A program made the position numbers and the translations under genes. Positions 1 to 7,624 of a stretch of 18,389 nucleotides of DNA are shown here, in pieces (the first letter of the stretch is position 1; each line of letters begins with the position of its first letter). The notes below the pieces were generated by a model, which saw only the letters and a list, made by a program, of their open reading frames with translations, ran no database searches and had not been told where the DNA came from. Origin of the DNA: Alistipes sp. CAG:831. GTDB taxonomy: Bacteria > Bacteroidota > Bacteroidia > Bacteroidales > UBA932. The DNA is taken from the NCBI GenBank assembly GCA_000432775.1, contig HF990332.1:1-18389 (forward strand), written 5' to 3'.

Positions 1-110
1 GCCCAATTGCAAAGGTGAACCGTTTTCCTGCCTTTCGGGTACACCTATGCAAGGTGTTCCGGCAGTACCTGCCCTGCTTGCGTATCCTTGGCGGTGCGAT
101 GTTCCGCTCC
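1..110 (+). repeat. Diverged copy of the 105-bp dispersed repeat, cut by the window edge
   Basis: Positions 1-28 are identical to 7981-8008, inside the tandem array near the middle of the window. Similarity continues to about 50 (the GGTACACCTNTGC end of the unit's palindrome) and then fades, with a recognisable GGCGGTG...TTCCG stretch near 91-106. The open frames across this stretch derive from the repeat and are not convincing genes. The first base lies inside the repeat, so the window may begin where an assembly broke. Confidence 0.75.
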
Positions 111-180
111 CGTTGCGGTCGGGCAGATTCCTTGCGTCTCTTCCTGCAGGCCTTTTGGCGGATGGTTTCGATTTCCCTCG

Positions 181-224
181 TTCCGCAACGGCAGTGATTC
201 CCGTGATTCGGTGCCGTTGCGGAA
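181..224. repeat. Perfect 13-bp inverted repeat (hairpin)
   Basis: Arms 181-193 (TTCCGCAACGGCA) and 212-224 are exact reverse complements. The 18-nt loop contains GTGATTC twice. There is no T tract on either side, so it is not an obvious terminator. It lies in non-coding DNA among decayed repeat copies. Function unknown. Confidence 0.7.
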
Positions 225-353
225 TATATTCTTTGGCATGTCCATTCCAGCAGTCGTGCCAGCTGGCCATCAGTCGGCAGTATGCTCAAGGGACTTGAAA
301 TGTCGGCACGCAGGTATACTCCAAATGTCTGATAATAAGGTAAATATCAAATA

Positions 354-398
354 GCCATGTGCTTTCGTCCTTTTTAAAATCAGACGAAAGCACATGGC
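354..398. repeat. Perfect 16-bp inverted repeat with 13-nt loop
   Basis: Arms 354-369 (GCCATGTGCTTTCGTC) and 383-398 are exact reverse complements around an AT-rich 13-nt loop. The stem could act as a transcript-ending or RNA-stabilising hairpin for a gene left of the window or for antisense readthrough. Neither side has a clear T run (weakly T-rich on the - strand), so I do not call it a terminator. Confidence 0.75.
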
Positions 399-473
399 GG
401 CTTGGTAATATACTGATTGTTAGATGGTTGGCGAAAAGGTGCGTGCGGCCATTGCAAAGTCAGGTGTGCAAAT

Positions 474-487
474 CAGATGCGCATCTG
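474..487. repeat. 14-bp perfect palindrome CAGATGCGCATCTG
   Basis: A perfect palindrome without a spacer, in non-coding DNA upstream of the first operon. It could be a binding site for a dimeric protein, but no promoter can be recognised beside it and the role is unknown. Confidence 0.4.
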
Positions 488-595
488 TTCCGCAGTCCCG
501 TTCGTGAGGCACAGTAGATAGGGGGAGGTGATGAAGATGTCCGTTCTGAAACTGTCTAGGGTGCTTCGCCATTGAGAATGTCCGGAAGTCGTGAT

Positions 596-705
596 ACTTC
601 ACCGCCATCAAGCAGTCCGTCCGACAATCATTTTGGCGGTGCGATGCCTCTGTCCCGCCGCAGGTGTACCGTATTTGCCTATTCAGGTTCACCTGTGCAG
701 AAAAG
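596..705 (-). repeat. Degenerate, inverted copy of the 105-bp dispersed repeat
   Basis: On the - strand, reading from about 700, the sequence has AGGTGAACC, about 20 nt of loop, then GGTACACCTGCGGCGGG, followed later by ATGGCGGTG. This is the order seen in the intact units at 7888-8101 (AGGTGAACC, GGTACACCTTTGCGGCGG, GTGGCGGTG). It is diverged and in the opposite orientation to the other copies. The 90-residue open frame on the - strand across this stretch shows no protein features. Confidence 0.5.
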
Positions 706-775
706 TACCTGCTCAGAAAACTGTGATGCGGTGCTGTGATGTGTGAGGGTGCGTCGAGTAGGAAGATGAAAATAA

Positions 776-811
776 ATACCGGCAGACCGTCAGTGGACGG
801 AGTGCCGGTAT
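776..811 (-). terminator. Hairpin that would terminate the first operon after inversion
   Basis: ATACCGGCA (776-784) pairs with TGCCGGTAT (803-811). Inside, CCGTC (787-791) pairs with GACGG (796-800) around an AGTG loop; tandem G-A mismatches separate the two stems. On the - strand the hairpin is followed by TTATTTTCATCTT, the form of an intrinsic terminator. On the + strand no T run follows. In the present orientation it stands just before susC1. After inversion of 815-7597 it would lie directly after the last gene of the operon, in the correct direction. Confidence 0.6.
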
Positions 812-814
812 CGG

Positions 815-836
815 GGTCTGTTATCCGCGCTGACTG
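815..836. repeat. Left arm (IR-L) of the 22-bp inverted repeat enclosing the first operon
   Basis: GGTCTGTTATCCGCGCT (815-831) is matched exactly in reverse complement at 7581-7597. The match extends inward to 836, giving 21 of 22. In the susC1 frame the arm reads GLLSALT, part of a signal-peptide hydrophobic core, and runs on into VMLHA and QDITVAG. The only mismatch (base 832) changes CTG to CTA, both leucine. The arm is therefore both a putative recombination site and coding sequence. Confidence 0.85.
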
Positions 837-838
837 TC

Positions 839-3769
839 ATGCTTCACGCGCAAGACATTACCGTCGCGGGTACCGTTACTGATGCTGCTACCGGCGAGGT
901 AGTGGCGGGAGCCACCGTAGTGCTGCAGGGAAGTACCACTACGTACGCCATGACTGACGATCTGGGAGCCTACTCCATCACAGTGCCCTCGGATGGAGTC
1001 CTGGAAATCAGTTTTATGGGATATGTTACACAAACTGTACCCGTTAACGGGCGTGCAACCATCGACATCCTGCTGGAGATGGACGCACAGACCCTGGACG
1101 ACGTGATAGTCGTGGGCTATGGTACAGCCAGGAAAATCTCTTCCGTAGTGGGCTCTGCGTCCACAGTGAAGAACAAGGTCACTATGAACCGTCCTACTGC
1201 AAATGTCGGAGACGCTCTTCAGGGACAGGTCTCCGGTCTGCAGATTTTCTCGTCTACCGGTGAGCCTATGTCTGAGGTCAGCATGAGGCTCCGCGGAGTC
1301 AACTCCATCAACGCCTCATCGACTCCTCTCTTCGTGCTGGACGGAGCTCCCGTATCCGCTTCGATATTCAACAGTCTCAACAGTAACGATATCGAGAATA
1401 TTGTCGTCATGAAGGATGCCTCCTCTACCGCCATCTACGGATCCAGAGCGGCCAACGGAGTGGTATACATCACTACCAAGAAAGGACGCAGCGGAGAGAA
1501 GCCCACTTTAGTCCTCAGAGGCCAGTACGGCATATCCACTATCGTAGACCACCACATGGACCTGATGAACAGTGAGCAGTGGTTTGCATTCAATAGGATG
1601 ATCAATCCTAATTTTCAGATGACCGACGATATGCTCATGGCGCAGCATCTGAACATCAACACTGACTGGCTCAAGTACATATTCAACGAAACGGCTCCTG
1701 TCTGGAACGCTGATATTACTCTGTCCGGCGCCACGGACAGGACCGACTATTACATATCGCTGGGAGCGTTTGACCAGACAGGTATCGCACCCGACTCCAG
1801 GCTCGGACGCTATAACCTCCGCACCAATATCAATTCGAGAGTGACCTCGTGGCTGAAACTGGGCGCCAACATAGGCCTCACGTACCAGGACTATCAGACA
1901 GGACCCTACACTTCCGGAGACCAGTTCAGAAACTCTATCCAGAACCCTGTCAATGCAGCCAACATGCTAGTCCCCTGGGCTACTCCATACTACATCAACA
2001 CGGATGACCCCAACAACCCGTATATAGACTACAGCCAGGAGCCTCACTTCCTGAGTGCCATCAACTACTGGAACCCCTTCTATGCCAACGACCTCCAGCC
2101 CTCAACCAGCAGCTATGCCCGTCTCAACGCGGCCACATATCTCGAGCTGACACCGGTCAAGGGACTCACGATCAGGTCTCAGCAGGCTCTGGAAGGATTC
2201 TACCACAATTCCTCGGCCAAGGCCTACAAAGGAGAAATCTGGGACTCAGGCTCAGCAACAGAAAGCACCGGCAGATACTACCAGTTCACGTTTACCAATA
2301 CAGCTGAATACAAGTTCACCGCATGGGAACGTAATCATTTCACCATTCTGGCGGGCCAGGAGGCCATACTGGACCAGCTGCGGCAGTTCGGAGTCAGCGT
2401 CTCGGGTCTGACCGACGACCGCAACGACCTTATATCGCAGGCAACTCAGGCCAATGTCAGTGTTCCTGACTACTACAGCGAGGAGACAGCCTACAACTCC
2501 TATTTCGCCCGTCTTTCCTACGACTTCGACGAGAGGTACTTCATCGACGCCTCATGGCGTATTGACGGCTCCTCCCTCTTCGGTGCCGACAACCAGTATG
2601 CCAACTTCTACTCAGTGGGTCTGATGTGGGACGTCAAGAAAGAAAAATGGCTCCGCGGAGCAGACTGGATCAACGACCTGCGTCTGAAGGCCAGCTACGG
2701 AACCACCGGTAACTCCGGCATCGGACATTATCTGGCTCTCGGAACTGTCGGCAACTACTCCGGTAACTACGACGGCGGCATCGGCTGGGGAATCTCGAAT
2801 CCCTCCAATCCCGACCTGACATGGGAGACAGTGGAGAACCTCAACATAGGCGTAAGTGCCAGGCTGTGGAACTTCCTGGATCTCAATGTAGAGTTCTATA
2901 ACAAGATGACACGTGACCTGCTCATGGAGATACCCTATTCCTACATCACGGGGCACACCGGAGGCTGGGGCAATGCCGGTGATATGCTCAACCGAGGCGT
3001 GGACGTGGACCTGAGTTTCGACATAATCCAGACGCAGAATATCTACTTCAACATCAGCACCAACTTCAACTACAACCACAACGAGATCACGGCCCTCTTC
3101 GGAGGCCGCGACGAGTATACCGTACCCAACACCGGTATCTCCTATCAGGTGGGCTATCCCTACGGAGAATTCTTCTACGTACGCTCGGCCGGAGTGGACC
3201 CCAGGGACGGTATGCAGATGTGGTATGACCTCGACGGCAACAAGACCAAGAACTTCTCCGATGCCTATGCGGTGATGACGGGCAAACAGCGCTTCGCTCC
3301 CTGGTCCGGAGGTATTCAGCTGAACTTCCAGTACAAGGGTCTGTATGTCGGTGCGGATTTCTCGTGGGTGGCAGGTAAATGGACCATCAACAACGACCGT
3401 TACTTCCTCACCGATCCCACCTTCGTATCCACGGGCTATAACGGCCTGACCGACCTGCTGAACATCTGGACGGAGCCCGGACAGGTAACTGACGTGCCGG
3501 GAGTCAACTCACCCAGGCAGTTTGACGACACTCTGCTGGAGAATGCCTCATTCCTGCGTCTGAAGAACCTGCAGATATCCTACGAGTTCCCCAAGCAGCT
3601 GATTGAACGCAGCAAGTTCCTCAGCGGTTTCAGGATTTATGCTATCGGACGCAACCTGTTCACAGTAACTGAATATTCCGGATATGACCCCGAGGCGGAC
3701 ACCAACCTCCAGCTCGGCGTCTACCCCAACTCCAGACAATTCACCATAGGAGCGGAACTGACATTCTAA
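839..3769 (+). CDS. SusC/RagA-type TonB-dependent transporter, beheaded at the signal peptide (susC1)
   Basis: Outer-membrane, TonB-powered importer that pairs with the SusD lipoprotein encoded next to it. From the ATG at 839: an N-terminal carboxypeptidase-regulatory-like domain (about 6-82), a TonB-box-like stretch DDVIVVGYG (87-95), the plug domain with LFVLDGAPV (164-172) and the SusC signature around MKDASSTAIYGSRAANGVVY (191-210), then the 22-strand-type barrel to a C-terminal Phe. Length 976 aa. This ATG leaves only MLHA before the mature Q, too short for export. The frame is open upstream to a stop at 773-775 and encodes GLLSALTV just before the ATG, but has no usable start codon. The true start appears to be at 7624 on the - strand, across the inverted repeat, giving 993 aa. 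As arranged here the gene is probably silent. susD1 follows after 21 nt. Confidence 0.93.
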   Translation: MLHAQDITVAGTVTDAATGEVVAGATVVLQGSTTTYAMTDDLGAYSITVPSDGVLEISFMGYVTQTVPVNGRATIDILLEMDAQTLDDVIVVGYGTARKISSVVGSASTVKNKVTMNRPTANVGDALQGQVSGLQIFSSTGEPMSEVSMRLRGVNSINASSTPLFVLDGAPVSASIFNSLNSNDIENIVVMKDASSTAIYGSRAANGVVYITTKKGRSGEKPTLVLRGQYGISTIVDHHMDLMNSEQWFAFNRMINPNFQMTDDMLMAQHLNINTDWLKYIFNETAPVWNADITLSGATDRTDYYISLGAFDQTGIAPDSRLGRYNLRTNINSRVTSWLKLGANIGLTYQDYQTGPYTSGDQFRNSIQNPVNAANMLVPWATPYYINTDDPNNPYIDYSQEPHFLSAINYWNPFYANDLQPSTSSYARLNAATYLELTPVKGLTIRSQQALEGFYHNSSAKAYKGEIWDSGSATESTGRYYQFTFTNTAEYKFTAWERNHFTILAGQEAILDQLRQFGVSVSGLTDDRNDLISQATQANVSVPDYYSEETAYNSYFARLSYDFDERYFIDASWRIDGSSLFGADNQYANFYSVGLMWDVKKEKWLRGADWINDLRLKASYGTTGNSGIGHYLALGTVGNYSGNYDGGIGWGISNPSNPDLTWETVENLNIGVSARLWNFLDLNVEFYNKMTRDLLMEIPYSYITGHTGGWGNAGDMLNRGVDVDLSFDIIQTQNIYFNISTNFNYNHNEITALFGGRDEYTVPNTGISYQVGYPYGEFFYVRSAGVDPRDGMQMWYDLDGNKTKNFSDAYAVMTGKQRFAPWSGGIQLNFQYKGLYVGADFSWVAGKWTINNDRYFLTDPTFVSTGYNGLTDLLNIWTEPGQVTDVPGVNSPRQFDDTLLENASFLRLKNLQISYEFPKQLIERSKFLSGFRIYAIGRNLFTVTEYSGYDPEADTNLQLGVYPNSRQFTIGAELTF

Positions 3770-3790
3770 CATTCAAAAAGACATTGAGAT

Positions 3791-5308
3791 ATGAAGAAAA
3801 AGATACATCTTTTAACAGCAATAGCAGCAGCAGCCTTACTGGGAGCCGCCGCATCCTGCAGCCTGGACAAGTTCCCCGAGGGCACCATCGGCATCGAGAA
3901 TGCCTTCCTGACCATGGAGGATGCCGACAGGCTCCGCGACGGCCTCTACATCGTCTTCCGGGCCAATGCAGCGGGATCCACCACCTACAGCCCTGAGCTC
4001 ATGACGGACCTTTTCCACGCCACGTCCTCCTTCGGCAACCGCGGCGGAGCCATGTACAACTGGATATTCACAGCCGACGACGCCGATGCCGACGCAATGT
4101 GGGCCAACTATTATTCGGCCATTGCCAACATCAACTTCTTCATCGACGGAGCCGCGAAAGTGGACAGAAGCTCCTGGAGCGAGGAGGACAGCGAGACCCT
4201 GGACATCTGGACCGGGGAGGCCTATTTCCTCCGCGCCTGGTACTACTTCCGACTGGCAGAGCGCTACTGCCTCGCCTACAACGGTAATGAAGGAAGTTTC
4301 GGAATCCCCTACAGCAAGGTATATTCCCCTTCCTCCGACCAAAGCACCTACATGAAGAGAGGCACGCTGCAGGAGACCTATAGCAACATCATCCAGGACC
4401 TTGACAGTGCCACGGCCCTTGTTACCACCAGAGGCAGCGTGGGCAGCATCTGGATAACCGAAGATGCCGTGGACGCTCTCCGCGCCAGGGTTGCCCTCAG
4501 TATGGGCGACTATGCGACAGCCATTGCAATGGCCTCCCCGCTGATCGAGGAGTATCCACTGGCCGCCAGTGCCGACGAATTCCGCCAGATATGGAGCGTA
4601 GACTCCGGCAAGGAGTGTATCCTGCAGCTTGACGCCGCCTATCCGGACGCCCTTCCTTCCTCATATTCCTACAACTATACCGGATACAACGCCCTGACCG
4701 GCATTTACACCCCGGACTACGTCCCCGAGCAGTGGGTAATAGACCTTTTTGATGACTTCGGAGAGGACCTGAGATTTACCAACTGGTACCTCCAGGCCAC
4801 GATCACCATGACCGGTAACGCCAAGTATGACCTCTACCTGTTCAACAAATTCCCCGGCAACCCGGACCTGCGTGAGCGCGGAGCCAGCAATTCCAACTAC
4901 ATACACAAGGTGAAACCCTTCCGTATTGCCGAAATGTACCTGCTGCTGGCCGAGGCATACGCCCGCAGTGCCCAGGAAGGACCGGCCAATGATATGCTCA
5001 GCGCCCTTAGACGCAACCGCATCCCCGGCTACACCGCCATCACCTACAGCGGAGAGACCCTCCTCAATCAGATTCTCGAGGAGAGAATCCGGGAGCTGAT
5101 GGGAGAGGGCTTCTACCTGGACGATCTCAAGCGCTTCGGCAAGCCGGTAGAGCGCAGGGCCGCACAGCAGAGCGGAGCCATATACCTCCCCGGAATCAAC
5201 GAGCAGTTCTACCGCGGCACCCAGGAGAACCGCTTCGTGTGGCCTATTCCCCAGGCGGAGATAGACGCCAACCCCAACATCGCGGGGCAGCAGAATGAAG
5301 GATATTAA
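3791..5308 (+). CDS. SusD/RagB-family surface lipoprotein (susD1)
   Basis: Substrate-binding lid that works with the SusC1 barrel on the outer face of the outer membrane. The 505-aa product starts with a lipoprotein signal peptide (MKKKIHLLTAIAAA..., Cys23 in AAASC). The body has typical SusD features: the helical, TPR-like N-terminal region with EAYFLRAWYYFRLAERYC, FGIPYSKVYSP, an HKVKPFRIAEMYLLLAEAYA helix, the EERIRELMGEGFYLDDLKRFG signature, and the usual C-terminal WPIPQAEIDANPNI...NEGY. It is homologous to SusD2 at 13757-15292 across the whole length (for example the shared KFPGNP and WPIPQAE). It lies within the invertible segment, so its expression should follow the orientation of susC1. 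The ligand cannot be read from the sequence. Confidence 0.95.
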   Translation: MKKKIHLLTAIAAAALLGAAASCSLDKFPEGTIGIENAFLTMEDADRLRDGLYIVFRANAAGSTTYSPELMTDLFHATSSFGNRGGAMYNWIFTADDADADAMWANYYSAIANINFFIDGAAKVDRSSWSEEDSETLDIWTGEAYFLRAWYYFRLAERYCLAYNGNEGSFGIPYSKVYSPSSDQSTYMKRGTLQETYSNIIQDLDSATALVTTRGSVGSIWITEDAVDALRARVALSMGDYATAIAMASPLIEEYPLAASADEFRQIWSVDSGKECILQLDAAYPDALPSSYSYNYTGYNALTGIYTPDYVPEQWVIDLFDDFGEDLRFTNWYLQATITMTGNAKYDLYLFNKFPGNPDLRERGASNSNYIHKVKPFRIAEMYLLLAEAYARSAQEGPANDMLSALRRNRIPGYTAITYSGETLLNQILEERIRELMGEGFYLDDLKRFGKPVERRAAQQSGAIYLPGINEQFYRGTQENRFVWPIPQAEIDANPNIAGQQNEGY

Positions 5309-5331
5309 TCATTTTCAGGAAAAGAACAATA

Positions 5332-6216
5332 ATGAAAATAATCGACAAAACCATAATACTGGCTGCGGCCTCCGTCCTTGCAGGAGCCTGCAGCACCTAT
5401 GAGCGGGACTTTACAGTCCATACCGGCAACACACCTGTGGAGTTCGTCAATACACTGGACACCGCAGACCTGGCCAGCGAGTACCTCAACATCCCCGTCC
5501 GCATGACGGAGAAGTCCGCCACATCAGCCCTGGCAGTGGTCAGATTTATCTCCGGTGAGATAACTGCCTCTGACGGAAGCCTGATACCTGTAGAGGAAAA
5601 TAAGCACATCATCATAACCTCCAATGAGATATACATCGGAGCCTATGACGAGGACGAGGACGGAGACAACCTTCCAGTCGGAAATCTTGAAGTCAAGATT
5701 CCAGGATACAGGGACTATCTGCGCATCAGCCTTACATTCGCCCTGTCCGGGGAAAATGTCGGTGCAAATGCCTCCACGACCGTAACCCTTATCCAGCCTG
5801 ACAAGGTGCAGATAGAGGGACAGTACGCCATCGACCCCTCGTTCATCCTGGCCGACGGCAGCACAGCGGATCCCTACACTTTTACCATACTGCCGGACGA
5901 GAGCGACCCGAACAAATACTGGTTCATCAACCTCGAGGGCGCCAATACCACCCGTCGCAGTCTTTACGGTATTCTGGAACTCAACACGATGACCATCCCT
6001 ACCGACCAGGAGAACCTGGTGATTCCCCCTGTTGCCGGAGGCATCGTGACAGTGGGTATCTGCCCCGGAGGACAGATTGAGAACGGAGAACCTGTCCTGG
6101 AGTTCACTGACGAAGGCATAGTCTTCCGCAATGGATTCTGGGCGGGAGAAGTAAGCGGATCAAGCGTGTCGGCCTACTCTTTCATCGCCGAAGGAGATAT
6201 AGCTGTCAGAATGTAG
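5332..6216 (+). CDS. Lipoprotein in the SusE position, beta-rich, paralogue of the one at 12910
   Basis: 294 aa with a lipoprotein signal peptide (lipobox LAGAC, Cys20). Residues about 30-165 (from TGNTPVEFVN through the IPV and LSGENVG segments) match the first half of the lipoprotein at 12910-13737, which starts TGNTAVEFVQ and has IPV and LTGENLG at equivalent places. The pattern suggests a DUF1735/DUF4843 or Calx-beta-like immunoglobulin fold, by appearance only. The C-terminal half is a separate beta-rich domain. Such lipoproteins after SusD usually sit on the cell surface and help capture substrate. It begins 23 nt after susD1 and is third in the operon. The exact family and ligand are unknown. 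Confidence 0.8.
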   Translation: MKIIDKTIILAAASVLAGACSTYERDFTVHTGNTPVEFVNTLDTADLASEYLNIPVRMTEKSATSALAVVRFISGEITASDGSLIPVEENKHIIITSNEIYIGAYDEDEDGDNLPVGNLEVKIPGYRDYLRISLTFALSGENVGANASTTVTLIQPDKVQIEGQYAIDPSFILADGSTADPYTFTILPDESDPNKYWFINLEGANTTRRSLYGILELNTMTIPTDQENLVIPPVAGGIVTVGICPGGQIENGEPVLEFTDEGIVFRNGFWAGEVSGSSVSAYSFIAEGDIAVRM

Positions 6217-6264
6217 TTTTAGAAACTTTCCAAACATAATCATAATAATTAAATCAAAAGCATC

Positions 6265-7548
6265 ATGAAAAGCAGTTTTGTCAAATTATCCCTGATTGCG
6301 GCTTCTCTGGCATCGGTGTTCATGTTCGCATCCTGCAACAAACCCGATAACGAGGAGACCGGCAACCCCGAGCTCACCATCACCTCCCCTGAGAACGACA
6401 CCATCAAAGTAGCAATAGCCGGCGGTCCCTGCGAGATCACCTACACCCTCAAGAATCCTGTAGAAGGCGTGAATCTGCAGGTAGAGGCAGCCGAGGGCAT
6501 CGACTGGATCACCGATATCGACCTTGCCACTGAGGGCAAAATCACCTTCAATGTAGCCTCCAACGAGGGCCAGCAGCCCCGCGAGACGACCCTCACCATC
6601 CAGTATGACTACATCCAGGAGACTGTGGTGGTGGCTCAGGAAGGAGATGAGAGCGCCCTCGACAATGAGTTCAAGGCATCTGTCTTCACCGGGTATTACT
6701 ATGGTGACCGTCAGAAAACAGGTACGGCCAATTACTACTTCTACTTATCTGACAAAGGATTCATAGATGGAGTCATGATGGAGGCTGAGGCCAGTTATTA
6801 CCTTATCGACCTCTATGCCCCCACTTCTGAGGATGCTGCCAATGCCTTCATTCAGGAGGGAACCTATACATTCGACTTGGAGAGCACAAAAGAGAGCGGA
6901 ACTTTCACCAATCTCTGCTGCCTCAAACAGACGGATTTCTCAGGACTTGGAACATCATATGATTTCGAAGAAGGAACACTTGTCGTAACCAAGGACGGAG
7001 ACAACTGGAATTTCGAGCTGACAGTCACTATCGAAGGAGAAACTCATCACGTAGTTTACAATGGCGCTCAGTCATTTGCAGATTTAAGTCCTTCCGATGA
7101 ATGGACACGTCCCGACGGAGATTACTCTGCTGTTACAGGAGACATGACAATTACTCCCGAATCAGTGAGCGCCCGCTATACAGGATTCGAGGACGGAGGA
7201 AATCTTGCAATTGAGTTCGTTCAGGGCAACACCATTCTCAATTTGTCATTCATGGCTGCAAACACAGAAGGAACCATGATTCCCGGCAGATATATTGTTA
7301 CCGGAACCCTTGAGCCAGGTACCATCGAGTTCGGAACCGCAACAATTTTCTTCGGTATGGTCCTTGAATCAGGTTCGTATCTGTTGGTTGATGGACAAAC
7401 CTACGGATTCATCTCCGGCGGAACAGTGGAAGTCAATCAGACAGCTGAGAATACATTCTCCTTCGAGTTCAACCTCCAGATGGAAGGCCAATACAATCTG
7501 ACAGGCACATGGGAGGGTCCTGTGGAAATCCAGCCTTATGAAGGATAA
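6265..7548 (+). CDS. BACON-domain surface lipoprotein with duplicated C-terminal module
   Basis: 427 aa with lipoprotein signal peptide (FMFASC, Cys24) and an acidic stretch after the Cys (NKPDNEE), which in Bacteroidota often goes with surface export. Residues about 35-130 resemble a BACON domain (ITYTLKNP, IDWITDI, RETTLTIQYDYIQETVVVAQ). The rest looks like two related beta-rich modules, about 135-280 and 285-425: each has a GxYxxx segment (EGTYTFD; PGRYIVTG) and ends in a similar pair of strands (FELTVTIEG...VVYNGA; FEFNLQMEG...LTGTWEG). It is the last gene of the first operon, 48 nt after the preceding gene. The right inverted-repeat arm begins only 27 nt after its stop. Likely a glycan- or peptide-binding surface protein. 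Confidence 0.8.
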   Translation: MKSSFVKLSLIAASLASVFMFASCNKPDNEETGNPELTITSPENDTIKVAIAGGPCEITYTLKNPVEGVNLQVEAAEGIDWITDIDLATEGKITFNVASNEGQQPRETTLTIQYDYIQETVVVAQEGDESALDNEFKASVFTGYYYGDRQKTGTANYYFYLSDKGFIDGVMMEAEASYYLIDLYAPTSEDAANAFIQEGTYTFDLESTKESGTFTNLCCLKQTDFSGLGTSYDFEEGTLVVTKDGDNWNFELTVTIEGETHHVVYNGAQSFADLSPSDEWTRPDGDYSAVTGDMTITPESVSARYTGFEDGGNLAIEFVQGNTILNLSFMAANTEGTMIPGRYIVTGTLEPGTIEFGTATIFFGMVLESGSYLLVDGQTYGFISGGTVEVNQTAENTFSFEFNLQMEGQYNLTGTWEGPVEIQPYEG

Positions 7549-7624
7549 CTAAAACCCGACCTCTCTTTTTATGCGCAGTTAGCGCGGATAACAGACCGGT
7601 CATAAGAAGTCTGATTTTTTTCAT
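7469..7624 (-). CDS. Orphan 5' end of susC1: start codon and first half of the signal peptide
   Basis: A 51-codon frame starts with ATG at 7624-7622, reads MKKIRLLMT, enters the right inverted-repeat arm at codon 10 as GLLSALT, and then runs antisense through the end of the BACON gene to a stop at 7471-7469. The first 16 codons are a classic Sec signal peptide start: two lysines and an arginine, then a hydrophobic core. Beyond the arm the sequence (AHKKRGRV...) is not signal-like and has no cleavage site. Joined at the arm to 815 and onward it gives VMLHA and then QDITVAG, with a proper A-x-A type cleavage site. The frame is the same on both sides. As it stands it encodes only a dead-end peptide. 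Confidence 0.82.
   Translation of the reverse strand: MKKIRLLMTGLLSALTAHKKRGRVLVILHKAGFPQDPPMCLSDCIGLPSGG
7576..7597. repeat. Right arm (IR-R) of the 22-bp inverted repeat enclosing the first operon
   Basis: Reverse complement of 815-836 with one difference (at 7580, opposite 832). It lies 27 nt after the stop codon of the BACON lipoprotein gene. On the - strand it encodes GLLSALT as codons 10-16 of the orphan signal peptide that starts at 7624. Confidence 0.85.

Larger units (their letters stand above)
1..775. other. Non-coding, repeat-rich flank with no gene recognised
   Basis: This stretch holds two diverged copies of the dispersed repeat, two strong hairpins and a short palindrome. Open frames are short, overlap on both strands and have none of the composition or motifs of the genes further on. 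I see no recognisable promoter leading into susC1. An ATG at 766 with AGGAAG before it is out of frame with susC1 and ends after 38 codons. Confidence 0.6.
815..7597. other. Putative invertible segment carrying a whole SusC/SusD operon, in the OFF orientation
   Basis: The 6.8-kb segment is bounded by the 22-bp inverted repeat and carries susC1, susD1 and two lipoprotein genes. The left junction has a susC1 without a start codon and with a terminator-type hairpin before it. The right junction has an orphan promoter region, start codon and signal-peptide start pointing into the segment. Inversion joins start, signal peptide and SusC body in frame, and moves the terminator behind the operon. Phase variation of SusC/SusD-family proteins by site-specific inversion is known in Bacteroides fragilis; assigning it here is inference from these junctions. 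No recombinase gene is in the window. Confidence 0.8.

Noticed and set aside
420..692. 90-residue open frame on the - strand
   Set aside because: It overlaps a decayed repeat copy and has no recognisable domain, signal peptide or promoter.
766..880. ATG at 766 (AGGAAGATGAAAATA) as the start of susC1
   Set aside because: It is one base out of frame with susC1 and stops after 38 codons. A frameshift could join it, but its residues do not look like a signal peptide, whereas the start at 7624 fits in frame through the shared repeat.
7592..7621. Terminator for the first operon on the + strand (CAGAC...GTCTG followed by seven T)
   Set aside because: The stem is only 5 bp with a 12-nt loop. The T run is explained by the Lys codons of the orphan signal peptide on the other strand.
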